A stretch of DNA of 64,000 bases from positions 62,001 through 126,000 of the forward strand of contig JAFIEV010000042.1 in the NCBI GenBank assembly GCA_020832305.1, given 5' to 3'. The stretch comes from Cyclobacteriaceae bacterium. GTDB lineage: Bacteria; Bacteroidota; Bacteroidia; Cytophagales; Cyclobacteriaceae. A model generated the notes under the pieces. It ran no database searches. It was given only the letters and a program-made list of their open reading frames with translations, and was not told the origin of the DNA. Made by a program: the position numbers and the translations under genes. Below, one piece after another: positions 38,348-47,547 of this stretch (position 1 is its first letter; every line of letters starts with the position of its first letter).

Positions 38348-39367
38348 TCAAAAAGTGATCACAACTTTTTGACTATCAATTACATAATTAAAATTTTTCG
38401 CATAAGCCATACTGTTTAAAACGTTAGATAAATATTCATTTTTAAATTCTCCGGTGTATCTCCAACCCGGCCCTGGTCTTCCTCTGATTTCAATTTCAAC
38501 GCCATACCAAATAGACAATTCATCGATGACTGCCATCAGGTCTGATCCATCAAACCTGAGTATACCGTCTTTCCAGGCTATGGCATTGCGCTCCATATCC
38601 AAAAATTTATCTATGGTACCCTGCTTGCGATCATAGGTAATGCCTTGTCCGGGATCCAGGACTTCTGCTTTGGCTGTTCGGTTAAGGTTTTGGATCCGAA
38701 CAACCCCTGAATTCAGAAAAACTGAAGTTTTATCCTGATTTTTAAAGTTTCTCACATTAAAGGATGTGCCCAGGGCCGTAGTAAGAATGTCTCCGCTTAC
38801 TACCTCAAAAGGCTTACGCGGGTTTTCTGCCACTTCAAAAAAAGCTTCACCATCGAGCTCAATACGACGGACATCAGACTGAAAACCCTCAAGGTAACGG
38901 ATTGAACTTTCTGCATTTAACCAGGCTACTGAACCATCGGGTAAGGGAATTCTCGATTTTTGACGTGTGAGGTTTTCCTTCAACACATAGGAAGGTGCCT
39001 CCTGTTCTACTTTGCTTTTTTGCTGATAGGGAAAAAACACCAGAGATACGGCCATAACAAGTGCGATAGATGCGGCAAGGCCACTTCTGATTAAATCAGA
39101 GGTTTTATGCCAACTCCAATATCGATCCTGGTAAAAATCCTGATCATATTTCTTATCTATTCTCCTCTGAATGGTTTTGAATATCGTATCCTGATGGTTA
39201 TATTGATCCTTCCAGTGCGTTTCCTTCCATATGGCTTCAAATCTTTTGATCAACTGCCGGTGCTCAGGTTTGGCATTTTCCCACTCTGAAAGTTGCTGCT
39301 GCTCCTCCGGCTTAGCCTCGCCTGCCAGCGACTTTGCGATGATTTTATATATTTCAATATTACTCAT
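38348..39367 (-). CDS. FecR-family anti-sigma factor
   Basis: A 339-aa inner-membrane regulator. The cytosolic N-terminal region (about 1-90) contains a helical sigma-binding part. A single transmembrane helix lies at about 95-113 (AASIALVMAVSLVFF). The periplasmic FecR domain (about 130-225) carries LPDGSVAWLNAESSIRYLEG and VELDGEAFFEV-like blocks, and a DUF4974 domain closes the protein. It senses the STN domain of the TonB-dependent transporter and releases its sigma factor. The gene lies 132 bp upstream of susC, but no ECF sigma gene sits before it. That makes it an orphan partner whose sigma factor must be elsewhere, or whose sigma activity is lost. Confidence 0.9.
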   Translation of the reverse strand: MSNIEIYKIIAKSLAGEAKPEEQQQLSEWENAKPEHRQLIKRFEAIWKETHWKDQYNHQDTIFKTIQRRIDKKYDQDFYQDRYWSWHKTSDLIRSGLAASIALVMAVSLVFFPYQQKSKVEQEAPSYVLKENLTRQKSRIPLPDGSVAWLNAESSIRYLEGFQSDVRRIELDGEAFFEVAENPRKPFEVVSGDILTTALGTSFNVRNFKNQDKTSVFLNSGVVRIQNLNRTAKAEVLDPGQGITYDRKQGTIDKFLDMERNAIAWKDGILRFDGSDLMAVIDELSIWYGVEIEIRGRPGPGWRYTGEFKNEYLSNVLNSMAYAKNFNYVIDSQKVVITF

Positions 39368-39520
39368 GTCAGTGCCTTTTCATTCCTATAGACACCGGCC
39401 AAAAGAAATACCCTGTAATGGTTTTTAAATTATTTTAAAAAAATACAATATTTTAATATTTTTCGATCTGTCAATTAAAATTTCAACACAATTTAACTGT
39501 TTTATTGAAATATTTATCAT

Positions 39521-39549
39521 AAAAAAACCGGCTATCTATTGATAACCGG
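39521..39549 (-). terminator. Terminator of the CHRD lipoprotein gene
   Basis: On the minus strand CCGGTTATC (39541-39549) pairs with GATAGCCGG (39528-39536) with one G-U pair and a 4-nt loop, followed by seven T. It begins 31 bp after the CHRD stop and isolates that gene from fecR. Confidence 0.8.
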
Positions 39550-39579
39550 CCTGATGCTTCTTTCTGTTCCTTTGCTATT

Positions 39580-40158
39580 TTATTCTATCTGACCCCGGAT
39601 TTCACCGGAAGGCACTTGTGAAGTGTGTACATTTACATAGGTATTGCCTGCGCGCATGGCACCAAGTAGTGCTTCCATTTTGTCCTCAGCAGCTGCAAAC
39701 GGGCCAGCTATATTTGACTCAGTGATAATACCTTCGGCCAGAATTCCATTGCTTCGGCCTGGTATCAATTGTGCCGGAGGGCCTGATGGATACAACCAAA
39801 CGGCAACAGGACCATTGATGCCTACCGGCGCTACATGTATATGTGCCATGGTAACATTTTGAATATTGGCTACAATAAGCTTATAATGAATCTGTGTTCC
39901 ATCTTTGCTCAAACGGAAGGTGGCATTGCCCCTGGCTTTGGAGTCTGACAGGTTATTAATAACTTCAGATGAGGATATAGTAGCGACAAAATTTCGCTGC
40001 GTATCTCCCCAGTTTGGATTAGCTTTCTCAGATGCGGCATTCGATGCATGCCCTGAAAGGTCATCCTGTTCGTCAATACACGACGAAAACACAAACATAC
40101 TTACCAGTGCTACTGTGAACATTGACAGTCTTGACAATGAAAGTTGATATGATCTCAT
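39580..40158 (-). CDS. CHRD domain lipoprotein
   Basis: A 192-aa lipoprotein from the ATG at 40158 (lipobox FSSC, Cys27). The frame continues to 40296, but that extension lacks a signal peptide. The C-terminal part, about residues 55-192, is a CHRD domain: GNATFRLSKDGTQIHYKLIV, MAHIHVAP and the ending YVNVHTSQVPSGEIRGQI. CHRD domains occur in chordin and in many bacterial surface proteins. In bacteria their role is not settled, and they are thought to be surface-binding modules. It is monocistronic with its own terminator. Confidence 0.85.
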   Translation of the reverse strand: MRSYQLSLSRLSMFTVALVSMFVFSSCIDEQDDLSGHASNAASEKANPNWGDTQRNFVATISSSEVINNLSDSKARGNATFRLSKDGTQIHYKLIVANIQNVTMAHIHVAPVGINGPVAVWLYPSGPPAQLIPGRSNGILAEGIITESNIAGPFAAAEDKMEALLGAMRAGNTYVNVHTSQVPSGEIRGQIE

Positions 40159-40425
40159 AATTTGCGGGTTTAAATTGTTAAATTGAAATTTTTTACGGAA
40201 TAAGAAAGAAGTAATTAAGAAACTGATAATCTGCTTATTTGTTTTAATTTCCATGAAATTTTCTTTCCTGTCTCTGATTTGAAAAGTACGAATCATTTTA
40301 GAAATTGCGGAATAGCATCAGGATCGCAAATATTCAAAAATAATTAAGGAGATAAAGCGGATTTAATTCTTCACATGAAAGCATCTAAAGAATGGATATT
40401 TCCTTCGGCCACAGAAAGGAAGTTA

Positions 40426-41187
40426 ATGGGTATATTGTGGATATTTCTAATGTTGTTTTCATTGACGGCGCGTACACAGGATATACCTGATAACCCTGAT
40501 GAAGGCGCAAAAAAACTCGCTGAAGACTTTAAATTCTCCGGAAACTTTACCTTGGGCACCAATGGCATTGCCATTATCCCGGCATTTGCGCTTCGCCGGC
40601 CGGGCGTATCTTCCTTCTTGCATTTGCGAAAAGGCAGGTTTATTTACCGCCCACAGTTTGGCTTTGGCATTGAAGGCTTTCCCTGGTTTTTCAATAACTG
40701 TTTTGTATATGAGTCTGTGAAAACTGAAAAATTTACCCTGGGGACTGGTGTAGTCTGGGGCGTTGGATTCAAGCACCCTGATATTATTCACAACGGGGTC
40801 TTACAGCAAGCGGCGGTTGGTGAACGATTTTTATGGCTTGAACTTACGCCCGAATATCGATTTAAAAAAAATCTATACATCAATTCCAGGGTTTGGTATG
40901 GATTTAATTTTGAAGATGGATCGGCTGACCGCGTAATATTTACCTCGGCAACGCTTAATATTAATAAAATCAGGATGAGCGAAAAGCTATTTATCAACCT
41001 GCAGCCTCAATTTTTTTATCTCGGACTCGATTATGAACAACATGGATTTTTTATGTTCAGTACAGCCGCCCTGGGTATGTATAAATTGCCATTATTGTTA
41101 ATAACGCAAATCAATACTCCTATTCTTAACAGCATAGAACCCAGCCCGGTTACCCTTTGGAACTTTGGTTTAACCTTTGAGTTTTAA
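40426..41187 (+). CDS. Putative outer-membrane beta-barrel protein
   Basis: A 253-aa exported protein. The ATG at 40426 is chosen because it starts a proper signal peptide (MGILWIFLMLFSLTARTQ) and has AGAAAGGAAG just upstream; the frame continues to 40375. The mature part alternates polar and aromatic residues in strands and ends with a terminal aromatic (TFEF), the usual sign of an outer-membrane barrel. It has no match I recognise. The divergent CHRD gene and the convergent hrpB gene give no clue to its role. Confidence 0.6.
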   Translation: MGILWIFLMLFSLTARTQDIPDNPDEGAKKLAEDFKFSGNFTLGTNGIAIIPAFALRRPGVSSFLHLRKGRFIYRPQFGFGIEGFPWFFNNCFVYESVKTEKFTLGTGVVWGVGFKHPDIIHNGVLQQAAVGERFLWLELTPEYRFKKNLYINSRVWYGFNFEDGSADRVIFTSATLNINKIRMSEKLFINLQPQFFYLGLDYEQHGFFMFSTAALGMYKLPLLLITQINTPILNSIEPSPVTLWNFGLTFEF

Positions 41188-41234
41188 CAGTTTCTCTTAT
41201 ATCTAACCTGTCTGATATTGAAAGTGCATAAAAC

Positions 41235-43718
41235 TTATTTTCTTGGCCTGGCCCTGGAGGTGGGGGGCGTATTCCAGGGATCATCGGGCCAGATGTGTTT
41301 GGGATACCTGCCTTTGAGCTCTTTTTTTACTTCAAAATAAGTATGGTTCCAGAAGTTGCGCAAATCGCTGGTTACCTGCACCGGTTTATAGCCAGGTGAT
41401 AAGAGGTGCATGACTACCTGAGTTTTTCCTTCATTAATAGCAGGGGTTTCAGGCAAGCCAAAAACTTCCTGTAAACGCACAGCAAGAATTGGAGGTGAAG
41501 CATCTTCGCGATACGTAAGGGCAATCATCGATCCGCTGGGAACTTTAATTTTAACCGGTGCTAATTGTTCTAGTTTCTGTTGTTGTTCCCAGCTCAACAT
41601 ACCTGAAAGTACTTCTGTAAGTTTGATTTTTCGAAGGTCTTCTGCTTTTTGCACATCTTTGAGATATGGCAATAACCAGTCTTCATTGTGCAAGATGAGG
41701 GTTGAAGTATGCACATCAGGCCAGTTTTCGCTATTTCTCCACTTTCTAAGACTCAGAACACGATTTTGCCATTGTTTTACCTCATTATCAAAATTGAGCA
41801 GACTTTCGCCTTCCTGCCTTATGGCATTGCAAATGGCCTGTATTTTCATTTTTTCATCTGGCTCGGGGAGTGGTTTTCTTTGCAAAATGATGCTGCCCAG
41901 TTTTAATTCCCGACTTGCATTGAGCAATCCTTTGCGACTATCCCATGAAATCACATCCTCCTGTTTTACCATAGGCGCCAGGTCTTTGGGATTGAGTGGG
42001 GCCGCCATGAAAATTTTCCCCATTCCTTCGCGTGCATCGACATGGGCTACCGACAACCAGGCTTCGTGTGCCAGATCATCACTATGATGAGCTGAAGCAA
42101 TTTTACCATTTGAAAGCTGGAATTGCGCATTATTACCCGGTCTGGCGCAGGCAATGCGTTCGGGATAGGCATATGCCAGCAGTATGCCTGTTTCATAGGG
42201 ATCAAATCCGGCATTATCTTCCTCCACTTCAAAAAGCTTTCGGTATGAACGTGATACTTTTTCTATTTTGGTCCATTTTTTATGCTTCATAGATTCCCTT
42301 CGATACCGTCTCAGGGTTTCTATTCTTATATTGATATCAATGCCCGCTTCATTGGCCAAAGGGTCGCGTTCTTCAAGTATGGCAGCAAGATCAGCCGCCA
42401 GGGGCAGGCTATGATGTTCTTTGGCTTTAAGCAACATATGTGCAATGCGCGGATGACACGGGAGCCAGTGAATGTCCTCGCCGTGTTTGGTAAGTTTACC
42501 ATTATCTGTGGCTTCCAGCTGTTTTAAAAGATCAAGCGCTTGCGCGTAAGTACCAGGTGGTGGAGGGTTTAACCAGAACAATTTGGAAGCATCATATACC
42601 CCCCAGCGCATAAGCTCCATTGCCAACCCACTTAGATCGGTTTCCAGGATCTCGGGGTTTCTGTGTGGCTCCAGCCTATGTTGAGTTGCTTTGTTCCACA
42701 TGCGGTAACAAATGCCCGGAGACAGTCGACCCGCCCGGCCTGCCCGTTGATCGGCAATATCAAGGGAAGAACGCACTGTTTCAAGCTTTGACAAACCACT
42801 GCGTGGATCAAATCGGTTGATGCGCGAATAGCCACAATCTACGACAACCTTTACACCTTCAATGGTTAAGCTCGTTTCTGCTATAGACGTAGCCAATACT
42901 ATTTTTCTTCTACCCTGGCGGTCTGGCAATATGGCCTGCGTTTGCCTGCCGGAAGACAATTCCCCATAGAGGCTGAAAATGCGTAGTTCAGAATCAGCCT
43001 TTTGCTTTAAAATTTCCTCACATTTCTTAATCTCTCCTTTTCCCGGCAAAAATACCAGAATATCTCCAGAAGTTTCGCTGAGGGCCTTTAGTACTACACC
43101 TGCCACCATTTCTGGTATTGACCATATATCATAATCTCCGGTATACCTAATCTCAACAGGATATATTCGACCTTCACTTGTAGCAACAGGACAATGCAAC
43201 TGGCTTTGCATATGTTCGCTATCCAGTGTGGCAGACATTACCATAATGCGCAAATCAGGCCGAAGCCATTGTTGTATTTCCCTGCATAAGGCCAGGCCTA
43301 AGTCGGCATGAATGCTTCTTTCATGAAATTCGTCAAAAATAACCATGCCTACCTCTTCCAGTACATTATCATTTTGCATTATCCGTGTGAGCACCCCTTC
43401 GGTAAGTATCTCTATACGCGTATGTTCTGATACCATTCGTTCAAAACGAATACGATATCCTACGCGGTGGCCTGTCGGCTCTCCAAGTTGTTCTGCCATA
43501 TAAGAAGCGATGGCACGTGCCGCCAATCGCCGGGGCTCGAGCATGAGTATCTTTTTGCCCTTCAGCCAGGGCTCGTCAAGTAACAACAAGGGTAGTGCTG
43601 TGCTCTTCCCTGCCCCAGGGGGCGCATTTACAATAAGGGTATTGTGATCACTCAGATACTTACGAATGGCCGGTACAATATCTGTAATGGGCAAAGAACT
43701 GTTAAAAAGTGATTTCAA
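41235..43718 (-). CDS. hrpB: ATP-dependent helicase HrpB (DEAH-box)
   Basis: An 827-aa DEAH/RHA-type RNA helicase, close to E. coli HrpB (about 809 aa). Motif I is PPGAGKST at 33-40, motif II is DEFH at 129-132 (DEFH rather than DEAH is the HrpB form), and motif VI is QRAGRAGRLSPG near 337-348. The helicase-associated region and the HrpB-specific C-terminal domain follow (SYRKLFEVEED, HLLSPGYKPVQVTSDLRNFW, RYPKHIWPDDPW). The cellular role of HrpB is still poorly defined. The gene starts 3 bp after the stop of the histidine kinase gene on the same strand, so the two are cotranscribed. Confidence 0.93.
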   Translation of the reverse strand: MKSLFNSSLPITDIVPAIRKYLSDHNTLIVNAPPGAGKSTALPLLLLDEPWLKGKKILMLEPRRLAARAIASYMAEQLGEPTGHRVGYRIRFERMVSEHTRIEILTEGVLTRIMQNDNVLEEVGMVIFDEFHERSIHADLGLALCREIQQWLRPDLRIMVMSATLDSEHMQSQLHCPVATSEGRIYPVEIRYTGDYDIWSIPEMVAGVVLKALSETSGDILVFLPGKGEIKKCEEILKQKADSELRIFSLYGELSSGRQTQAILPDRQGRRKIVLATSIAETSLTIEGVKVVVDCGYSRINRFDPRSGLSKLETVRSSLDIADQRAGRAGRLSPGICYRMWNKATQHRLEPHRNPEILETDLSGLAMELMRWGVYDASKLFWLNPPPPGTYAQALDLLKQLEATDNGKLTKHGEDIHWLPCHPRIAHMLLKAKEHHSLPLAADLAAILEERDPLANEAGIDINIRIETLRRYRRESMKHKKWTKIEKVSRSYRKLFEVEEDNAGFDPYETGILLAYAYPERIACARPGNNAQFQLSNGKIASAHHSDDLAHEAWLSVAHVDAREGMGKIFMAAPLNPKDLAPMVKQEDVISWDSRKGLLNASRELKLGSIILQRKPLPEPDEKMKIQAICNAIRQEGESLLNFDNEVKQWQNRVLSLRKWRNSENWPDVHTSTLILHNEDWLLPYLKDVQKAEDLRKIKLTEVLSGMLSWEQQQKLEQLAPVKIKVPSGSMIALTYREDASPPILAVRLQEVFGLPETPAINEGKTQVVMHLLSPGYKPVQVTSDLRNFWNHTYFEVKKELKGRYPKHIWPDDPWNTPPTSRARPRK

Positions 43719-43721
43719 TGG

Positions 43722-45485
43722 TCAGTTATTCGTTTCGGTGGGCAAAGGTAAGGTAAAATAAAAAATACTTCCTTTTTCATATTCACTTTCAGCCCAGATT
43801 CGACCACCATTTTTTTCAACAAACTCTTTGGTAAGTTTTAATCCCAGGCCGGTACCTTTTTCATTTCTTGTGCCAGGAACACTTACAATTTCCATACTGA
43901 AAATTTTTTCATGCACTTCCGGCAGCATGCCTGTGCCTGTATCCTTTATACTGATAACCAATTCGTTTCCAACCTTTTCAGAAGCGACAATAATACTGTC
44001 TCCCTCCATACAAAATTTGATGGAATTGGTTATAAGATTTCGTAAAACAAAATTTAGCATAGAAACCTCTGCCAGTCCTTTATGTTCTTCATCACAGCGA
44101 CATTCCAGATGTATGCCTTTTTCTGAAGCCATTTTTTGATACAGTTCCATACTGTTTTCCAGAAATGGCTTGATCCAGATATCCTCAGTTTTTCCTTTAT
44201 CTCCATAAAACTGACTACGTGACCATTCGAGTAGATCGTTGAGCATTGTAGAGGTAGTGCCCAACCGGTTTGAAATCATAGCTATATAATCTTTAAATTC
44301 CTTCTCATCTACCATTCCCTGGTCTACGTACTCCAAAAGTGCCAGGAGATTGGTAAGAGGGCTCTTCAGGTCGTGGGCTATCACAGAAAACATCTTATCC
44401 TTAAAACCATTAAGCAGTTTAAGCTCTTTAGCTTGTATCTCTAGTTTTTCTTTAACTTTTTTCTTCTCACTGATGTCCCAAAAAATCAATAATGAACCAT
44501 AGGTCTTATTTTTATCGTCCTTTACGGGTGCATAGCTCACTTCAACATGGAGAGCCCGATTATCAAACATTTCGATTTCTACAGCACATTCTTCAGCCAT
44601 TCCTGGCATACTTAACAAATCTGGATATTTGGGAAACAAATCGGCCAGTTTACGACCAATGATTTTCTCTGTCCCGGGTGAGAGGAATTTGTTCATTGCG
44701 GTATTTTTATCTATGACCCGGGTTTTGAGATCCAGAACCAGCAATCCTTCGCGCATACTATCCAATATTTTCTCTCTGGCCAAAGGAATGACATCAAAAA
44801 GACTAAAGCGAAACAGACCAAAAAAAATAAAAAGTCCGGTCATGATAAATGCAAATGGCGTAAGGTCGAGATGTTGGTAAGGCCGGATTCCCGATAAATA
44901 TAAAACATTGGCAAACCAGGGGAACAAAGCGGCAACAAAAATGATAAATCTTTGCTTACGGTAAAAAATATCAATGTGATTCCAGCGTCGGGTGATGAGT
45001 ATGATACCCAATGCCAATAAAAAATAAAAATATACAGTATGCACGTGGTACCAGGGACCTGGCTCTATAGCTAATAAAGGAAATGGGCCTGATTCATCAA
45101 GGAAAGTGCTTTGATAATGCAAATGATGCCAGGTATTGGTAAGAACCATCAAGAGGGTTATGGCCGGAAAAGCAAAAATTGCAATTTGCTGAAGGTTGCC
45201 AACAGACTTCTCACTATTGGTAAAATGCAGTGAAAAGAAGATCCAGGCGGCAGGAAGAAAACTTATACCAATATACTCAAGACGTATCCAAAGCATGACC
45301 TGATGGTATTGTAAACTAGAAAGCTCAAGTGCATAAAAAATTGCCCAAATGGATATGCAGAACAATACCCAGGCAAAACTCGAGGCTGCTTTATGCCTGT
45401 GAGACAGCAAAATAAAAGTTAGGAGTAAAATAATGAGCCCTGCAAAAAGCAGAACAATTGAATATATGTTGGGTTGAAAAAACAT
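43722..45485 (-). CDS. 7TM-sensor histidine kinase with PAS domain
   Basis: A 587-aa sensor kinase from the ATG at 45485 (a GTG at 45512 would add nine residues). The numbering below counts from the GTG. Residues about 15-240 are a seven-helix membrane domain of the HisKA_7TM type, about 255-350 a PAS domain, and about 370-430 the dimerisation domain with phospho-accepting His380 in SVIAHDLKSPLTNLL. The ATP-binding domain follows with N-box NLITNSIKF, DTGTGM and GTGLGLKLTKEF. No response regulator is adjacent, so it is an orphan kinase. It is the first gene of a two-gene operon with hrpB. Confidence 0.9.
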   Translation of the reverse strand: MFFQPNIYSIVLLFAGLIILLLTFILLSHRHKAASSFAWVLFCISIWAIFYALELSSLQYHQVMLWIRLEYIGISFLPAAWIFFSLHFTNSEKSVGNLQQIAIFAFPAITLLMVLTNTWHHLHYQSTFLDESGPFPLLAIEPGPWYHVHTVYFYFLLALGIILITRRWNHIDIFYRKQRFIIFVAALFPWFANVLYLSGIRPYQHLDLTPFAFIMTGLFIFFGLFRFSLFDVIPLAREKILDSMREGLLVLDLKTRVIDKNTAMNKFLSPGTEKIIGRKLADLFPKYPDLLSMPGMAEECAVEIEMFDNRALHVEVSYAPVKDDKNKTYGSLLIFWDISEKKKVKEKLEIQAKELKLLNGFKDKMFSVIAHDLKSPLTNLLALLEYVDQGMVDEKEFKDYIAMISNRLGTTSTMLNDLLEWSRSQFYGDKGKTEDIWIKPFLENSMELYQKMASEKGIHLECRCDEEHKGLAEVSMLNFVLRNLITNSIKFCMEGDSIIVASEKVGNELVISIKDTGTGMLPEVHEKIFSMEIVSVPGTRNEKGTGLGLKLTKEFVEKNGGRIWAESEYEKGSIFYFTLPLPTETNN

Positions 45486-45636
45486 TATCTCATTAAAATT
45501 TAAAACACCCACACAAAACCAACCTCATAATGCTCAATTAAACCTGCCATAGTCAAATAAAAAACATGTTTCTATCATATGTAAACATAAACTTCTTGAA
45601 AATAATATTCAAAGTTGCATAATTATTTAGTCGAAA

Positions 45637-45915
45637 TTATCTCCTTTTTGAGATTTTATTAAGAGAAATCGACTTTTGCGCCGTACTTTTAAATATCCCA
45701 CCGACAAAAATTCTTTTTTTCAAATGCTTGGTTTCACGATTTTGCACCCTTTTACGCCACATTTTGAAAGAAGATGGCTTCATATTGCATCTCATGATGC
45801 CAATAACATCTTTTTCGCACAATCCAAATTGCAATTTTATTGCTTCAAAGGGCGTTCGGTCTTCCCAGGCCATTTCAATTACCCGGTTTATGATTTCTTT
45901 ATCAACTTTTTTCAT
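45637..45915 (-). CDS. DUF2805 / TIGR03643 family protein
   Basis: A 92-aa protein with the conserved block VIEMAWEDRTPFEAIKLQFG (residues 12-31), followed by KPSSFKMWRKRV (about 46-57) and a basic tail. The first part looks like a helix-turn-helix, so DNA or RNA binding is plausible, but the function of the family is unknown. It is divergent from the sigma factor gene across a 410-bp gap. Confidence 0.85.
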   Translation of the reverse strand: MKKVDKEIINRVIEMAWEDRTPFEAIKLQFGLCEKDVIGIMRCNMKPSSFKMWRKRVQNRETKHLKKRIFVGGIFKSTAQKSISLNKISKRR

Positions 45916-46325
45916 AATGACGAAACCTTATGTCAAATAATCGGGTTTAAATATAATTGTGATGTTTACGTAAAAATATAAATAATATTATACGCAATGC
46001 AATTTGCAAACGTTTGGTCTAGTGTATGAGCCTTATAAAAAAAACCATATAAATTTTGATCGACATTTTAAATGATCACCAAATATTTAATTGCGAAATA
46101 AAATTTTCGCAAAATTTAATGTTTAACGCTTGTGTAAAATTAATTTACATGCTTTTTTATTAGCTTTTTACCAATGATAGTCGTAAATTTGTGGGAATTT
46201 TAAAAAACCTTTCTTTTCAATTGATAATACAATCAAGCAGATCGACCTTAAAGCAATTTCAGGTGATCGGTTTGAGACATAATGATGAACTAAAACATTT
46301 CTTAATAGACAATAAAACTGAGTAA
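45916..46325. other. Long AT-rich intergenic region before the primary sigma gene
   Basis: This 410-bp gap lies between the divergent DUF2805 and sigma factor genes. It is strongly AT-rich and contains a TAAATTTG element at 46184-46191 on the sigma factor side. No other gene, hairpin or repeat stands out. Confidence 0.5.
46184..46191 (+). promoter_or_regulatory. -7 promoter element before the primary sigma factor gene
   Basis: TAAATTTG is a full match to TAnnTTTG. A TTTA lies 24 nt upstream but no TTTG at the usual spacing. The leader would be about 130 nt. Confidence 0.4.
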
Positions 46326-47189
46326 ATGAGACAATTAAAGATCAGCAAACAAATCACAAATCGTGAAAGTCAGTCTCTTGACAAGTATTTGCAGGAAATC
46401 GGAAAAGTAGATTTGATAACGGCTGAAGAAGAAGTAGAGCTTGCCCAAAGGATCAGGGATGGCGATCAGGCAGCGCTTGAAAAGCTTACTAAAGCCAATT
46501 TGAGGTTTGTGGTTTCTGTGGCTAAACAATACCAAAGCCACGGTCTTACCCTGGGTGATTTAATTAACGAAGGTAATCTCGGGCTCATTAAAGCGGCTAA
46601 GAGATTTGACGAAACCCGTGGTTTTAAATTCATATCCTATGCAGTATGGTGGATCCGTCAATCAATTATGCAGGCACTTGCAGAGCAATCGCGTATTGTT
46701 AGACTGCCACTCAACCGTGTGGGTTCACTAAATAAAATTTCCCGTACTTTTTCTGACCTGGAACAAAAATACCAAAGAGAGCCTTCAGCTGAAGAACTCG
46801 CGGAAGTACTGGAAATCAGTGAAGATGAGATTAATGCAAATCTTCGTATTTCAGGAAGGCATGTTTCTATGGATGCTCCTTTTGCCAATGGTGAAGAAAA
46901 TGGCCTCTTAGATGTATTGATTGATGAAACTGAAGAATCACCGGATTCTCCCTTAATGGCAGATTCATTAAAAAGAGAAGTGCAAAGGGCCTTGTCAACC
47001 CTTACCCAACGAGAATCTGATGTGATTTCATATTACTATGGCCTCAACGGTCAAACGCCTTTGAGTCTCGAAGAAATCGGAGAGAAATATAATCTTACTC
47101 GCGAAAGAGTGAGACAGATTAAAGAAAAGGCTACCAGAAGGCTCAGACATAGCTCAAGAAGTAATGCTTTGAAACCTTATTTAGGCTAA
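46326..47189 (+). CDS. rpoD: Primary RNA polymerase sigma factor, short Bacteroidota type
   Basis: A 287-aa sigma-70, far shorter than the 613 aa of E. coli RpoD because region 1.1 and the non-conserved insert are absent, as is normal for Bacteroidota. Region 1.2 begins at [20 protein letters not shown]. Region 2 carries [30 protein letters not shown] and the promoter-melting part [14 protein letters not shown]. Region 3 follows, and region 4.2 ends in [29 protein letters not shown], the helix-turn-helix for the upstream promoter element. It reads the TTTG / TAnnTTTG promoters found elsewhere in this window. It is monocistronic, with a strong terminator 20 bp after its stop. Confidence 0.97.
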   Translation: MRQLKISKQITNRESQSLDKYLQEIGKVDLITAEEEVELAQRIRDGDQAALEKLTKANLRFVVSVAKQYQSHGLTLGDLINEGNLGLIKAAKRFDETRGFKFISYAVWWIRQSIMQALAEQSRIVRLPLNRVGSLNKISRTFSDLEQKYQREPSAEELAEVLEISEDEINANLRISGRHVSMDAPFANGEENGLLDVLIDETEESPDSPLMADSLKREVQRALSTLTQRESDVISYYYGLNGQTPLSLEEIGEKYNLTRERVRQIKEKATRRLRHSSRSNALKPYLG

Positions 47190-47209
47190 AAAATAATTAA
47201 CAGTATTTT

Positions 47210-47240
47210 AAAGCTGCCCTGTTTACAGTGGCAGCTTTTT
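47210..47240 (+). terminator. Terminator between rpoD and the convergent small gene
   Basis: AAAGCTGCC (47210-47218) pairs with GGCAGCTTT (47230-47238) around an 11-nt loop, followed by a T-run. The flanks also allow termination on the minus strand. Confidence 0.85.
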
Positions 47241-47241
47241 T

Positions 47242-47454
47242 TTACATCGTTTCATAAAAATCGGCCTCTCTAAGTTCAATATCCGGATCCTGGACCAGAG
47301 AGAAAAACTGCCCTTTCCGTCCGTTACGCACGGCAACAATTACGGCCGCTTTTCCGGCAGATGAAAGTCCAATGCCAATAGAAAGCACGTCGGGGTGTCC
47401 GATATATTCCTTTTCCACCTTATTTTTCAATTCCTTAATTTTTTCCAGGTCCAT
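47242..47454 (-). CDS. Free-standing relative of the protease N-terminal domain
   Basis: A 70-aa cytosolic protein. Its block HPDVLSIGIGLSSAGKAAVIVAV resembles LPNVVATGIGYKISEG and the following strand ICSVEVKK at residues 22-53 of the trypsin-fold protease encoded 1.4 kb away, in the same position relative to an N-terminal helix. It therefore looks like a single-domain version of the protease N-terminal region. It may bind the protease, bind the same ligand, or be unrelated in function. No catalytic residues are present. Confidence 0.55.
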   Translation of the reverse strand: MDLEKIKELKNKVEKEYIGHPDVLSIGIGLSSAGKAAVIVAVRNGRKGQFFSLVQDPDIELREADFYETM

Positions 47455-47547
47455 AATTATTACATTCTACAACTATTATGTAAGTTAAGAAAATTTTCAT
47501 AAAGCCACCTGGCCAAATGTTGTGTAAAAGCATTAGACTAATTACCG

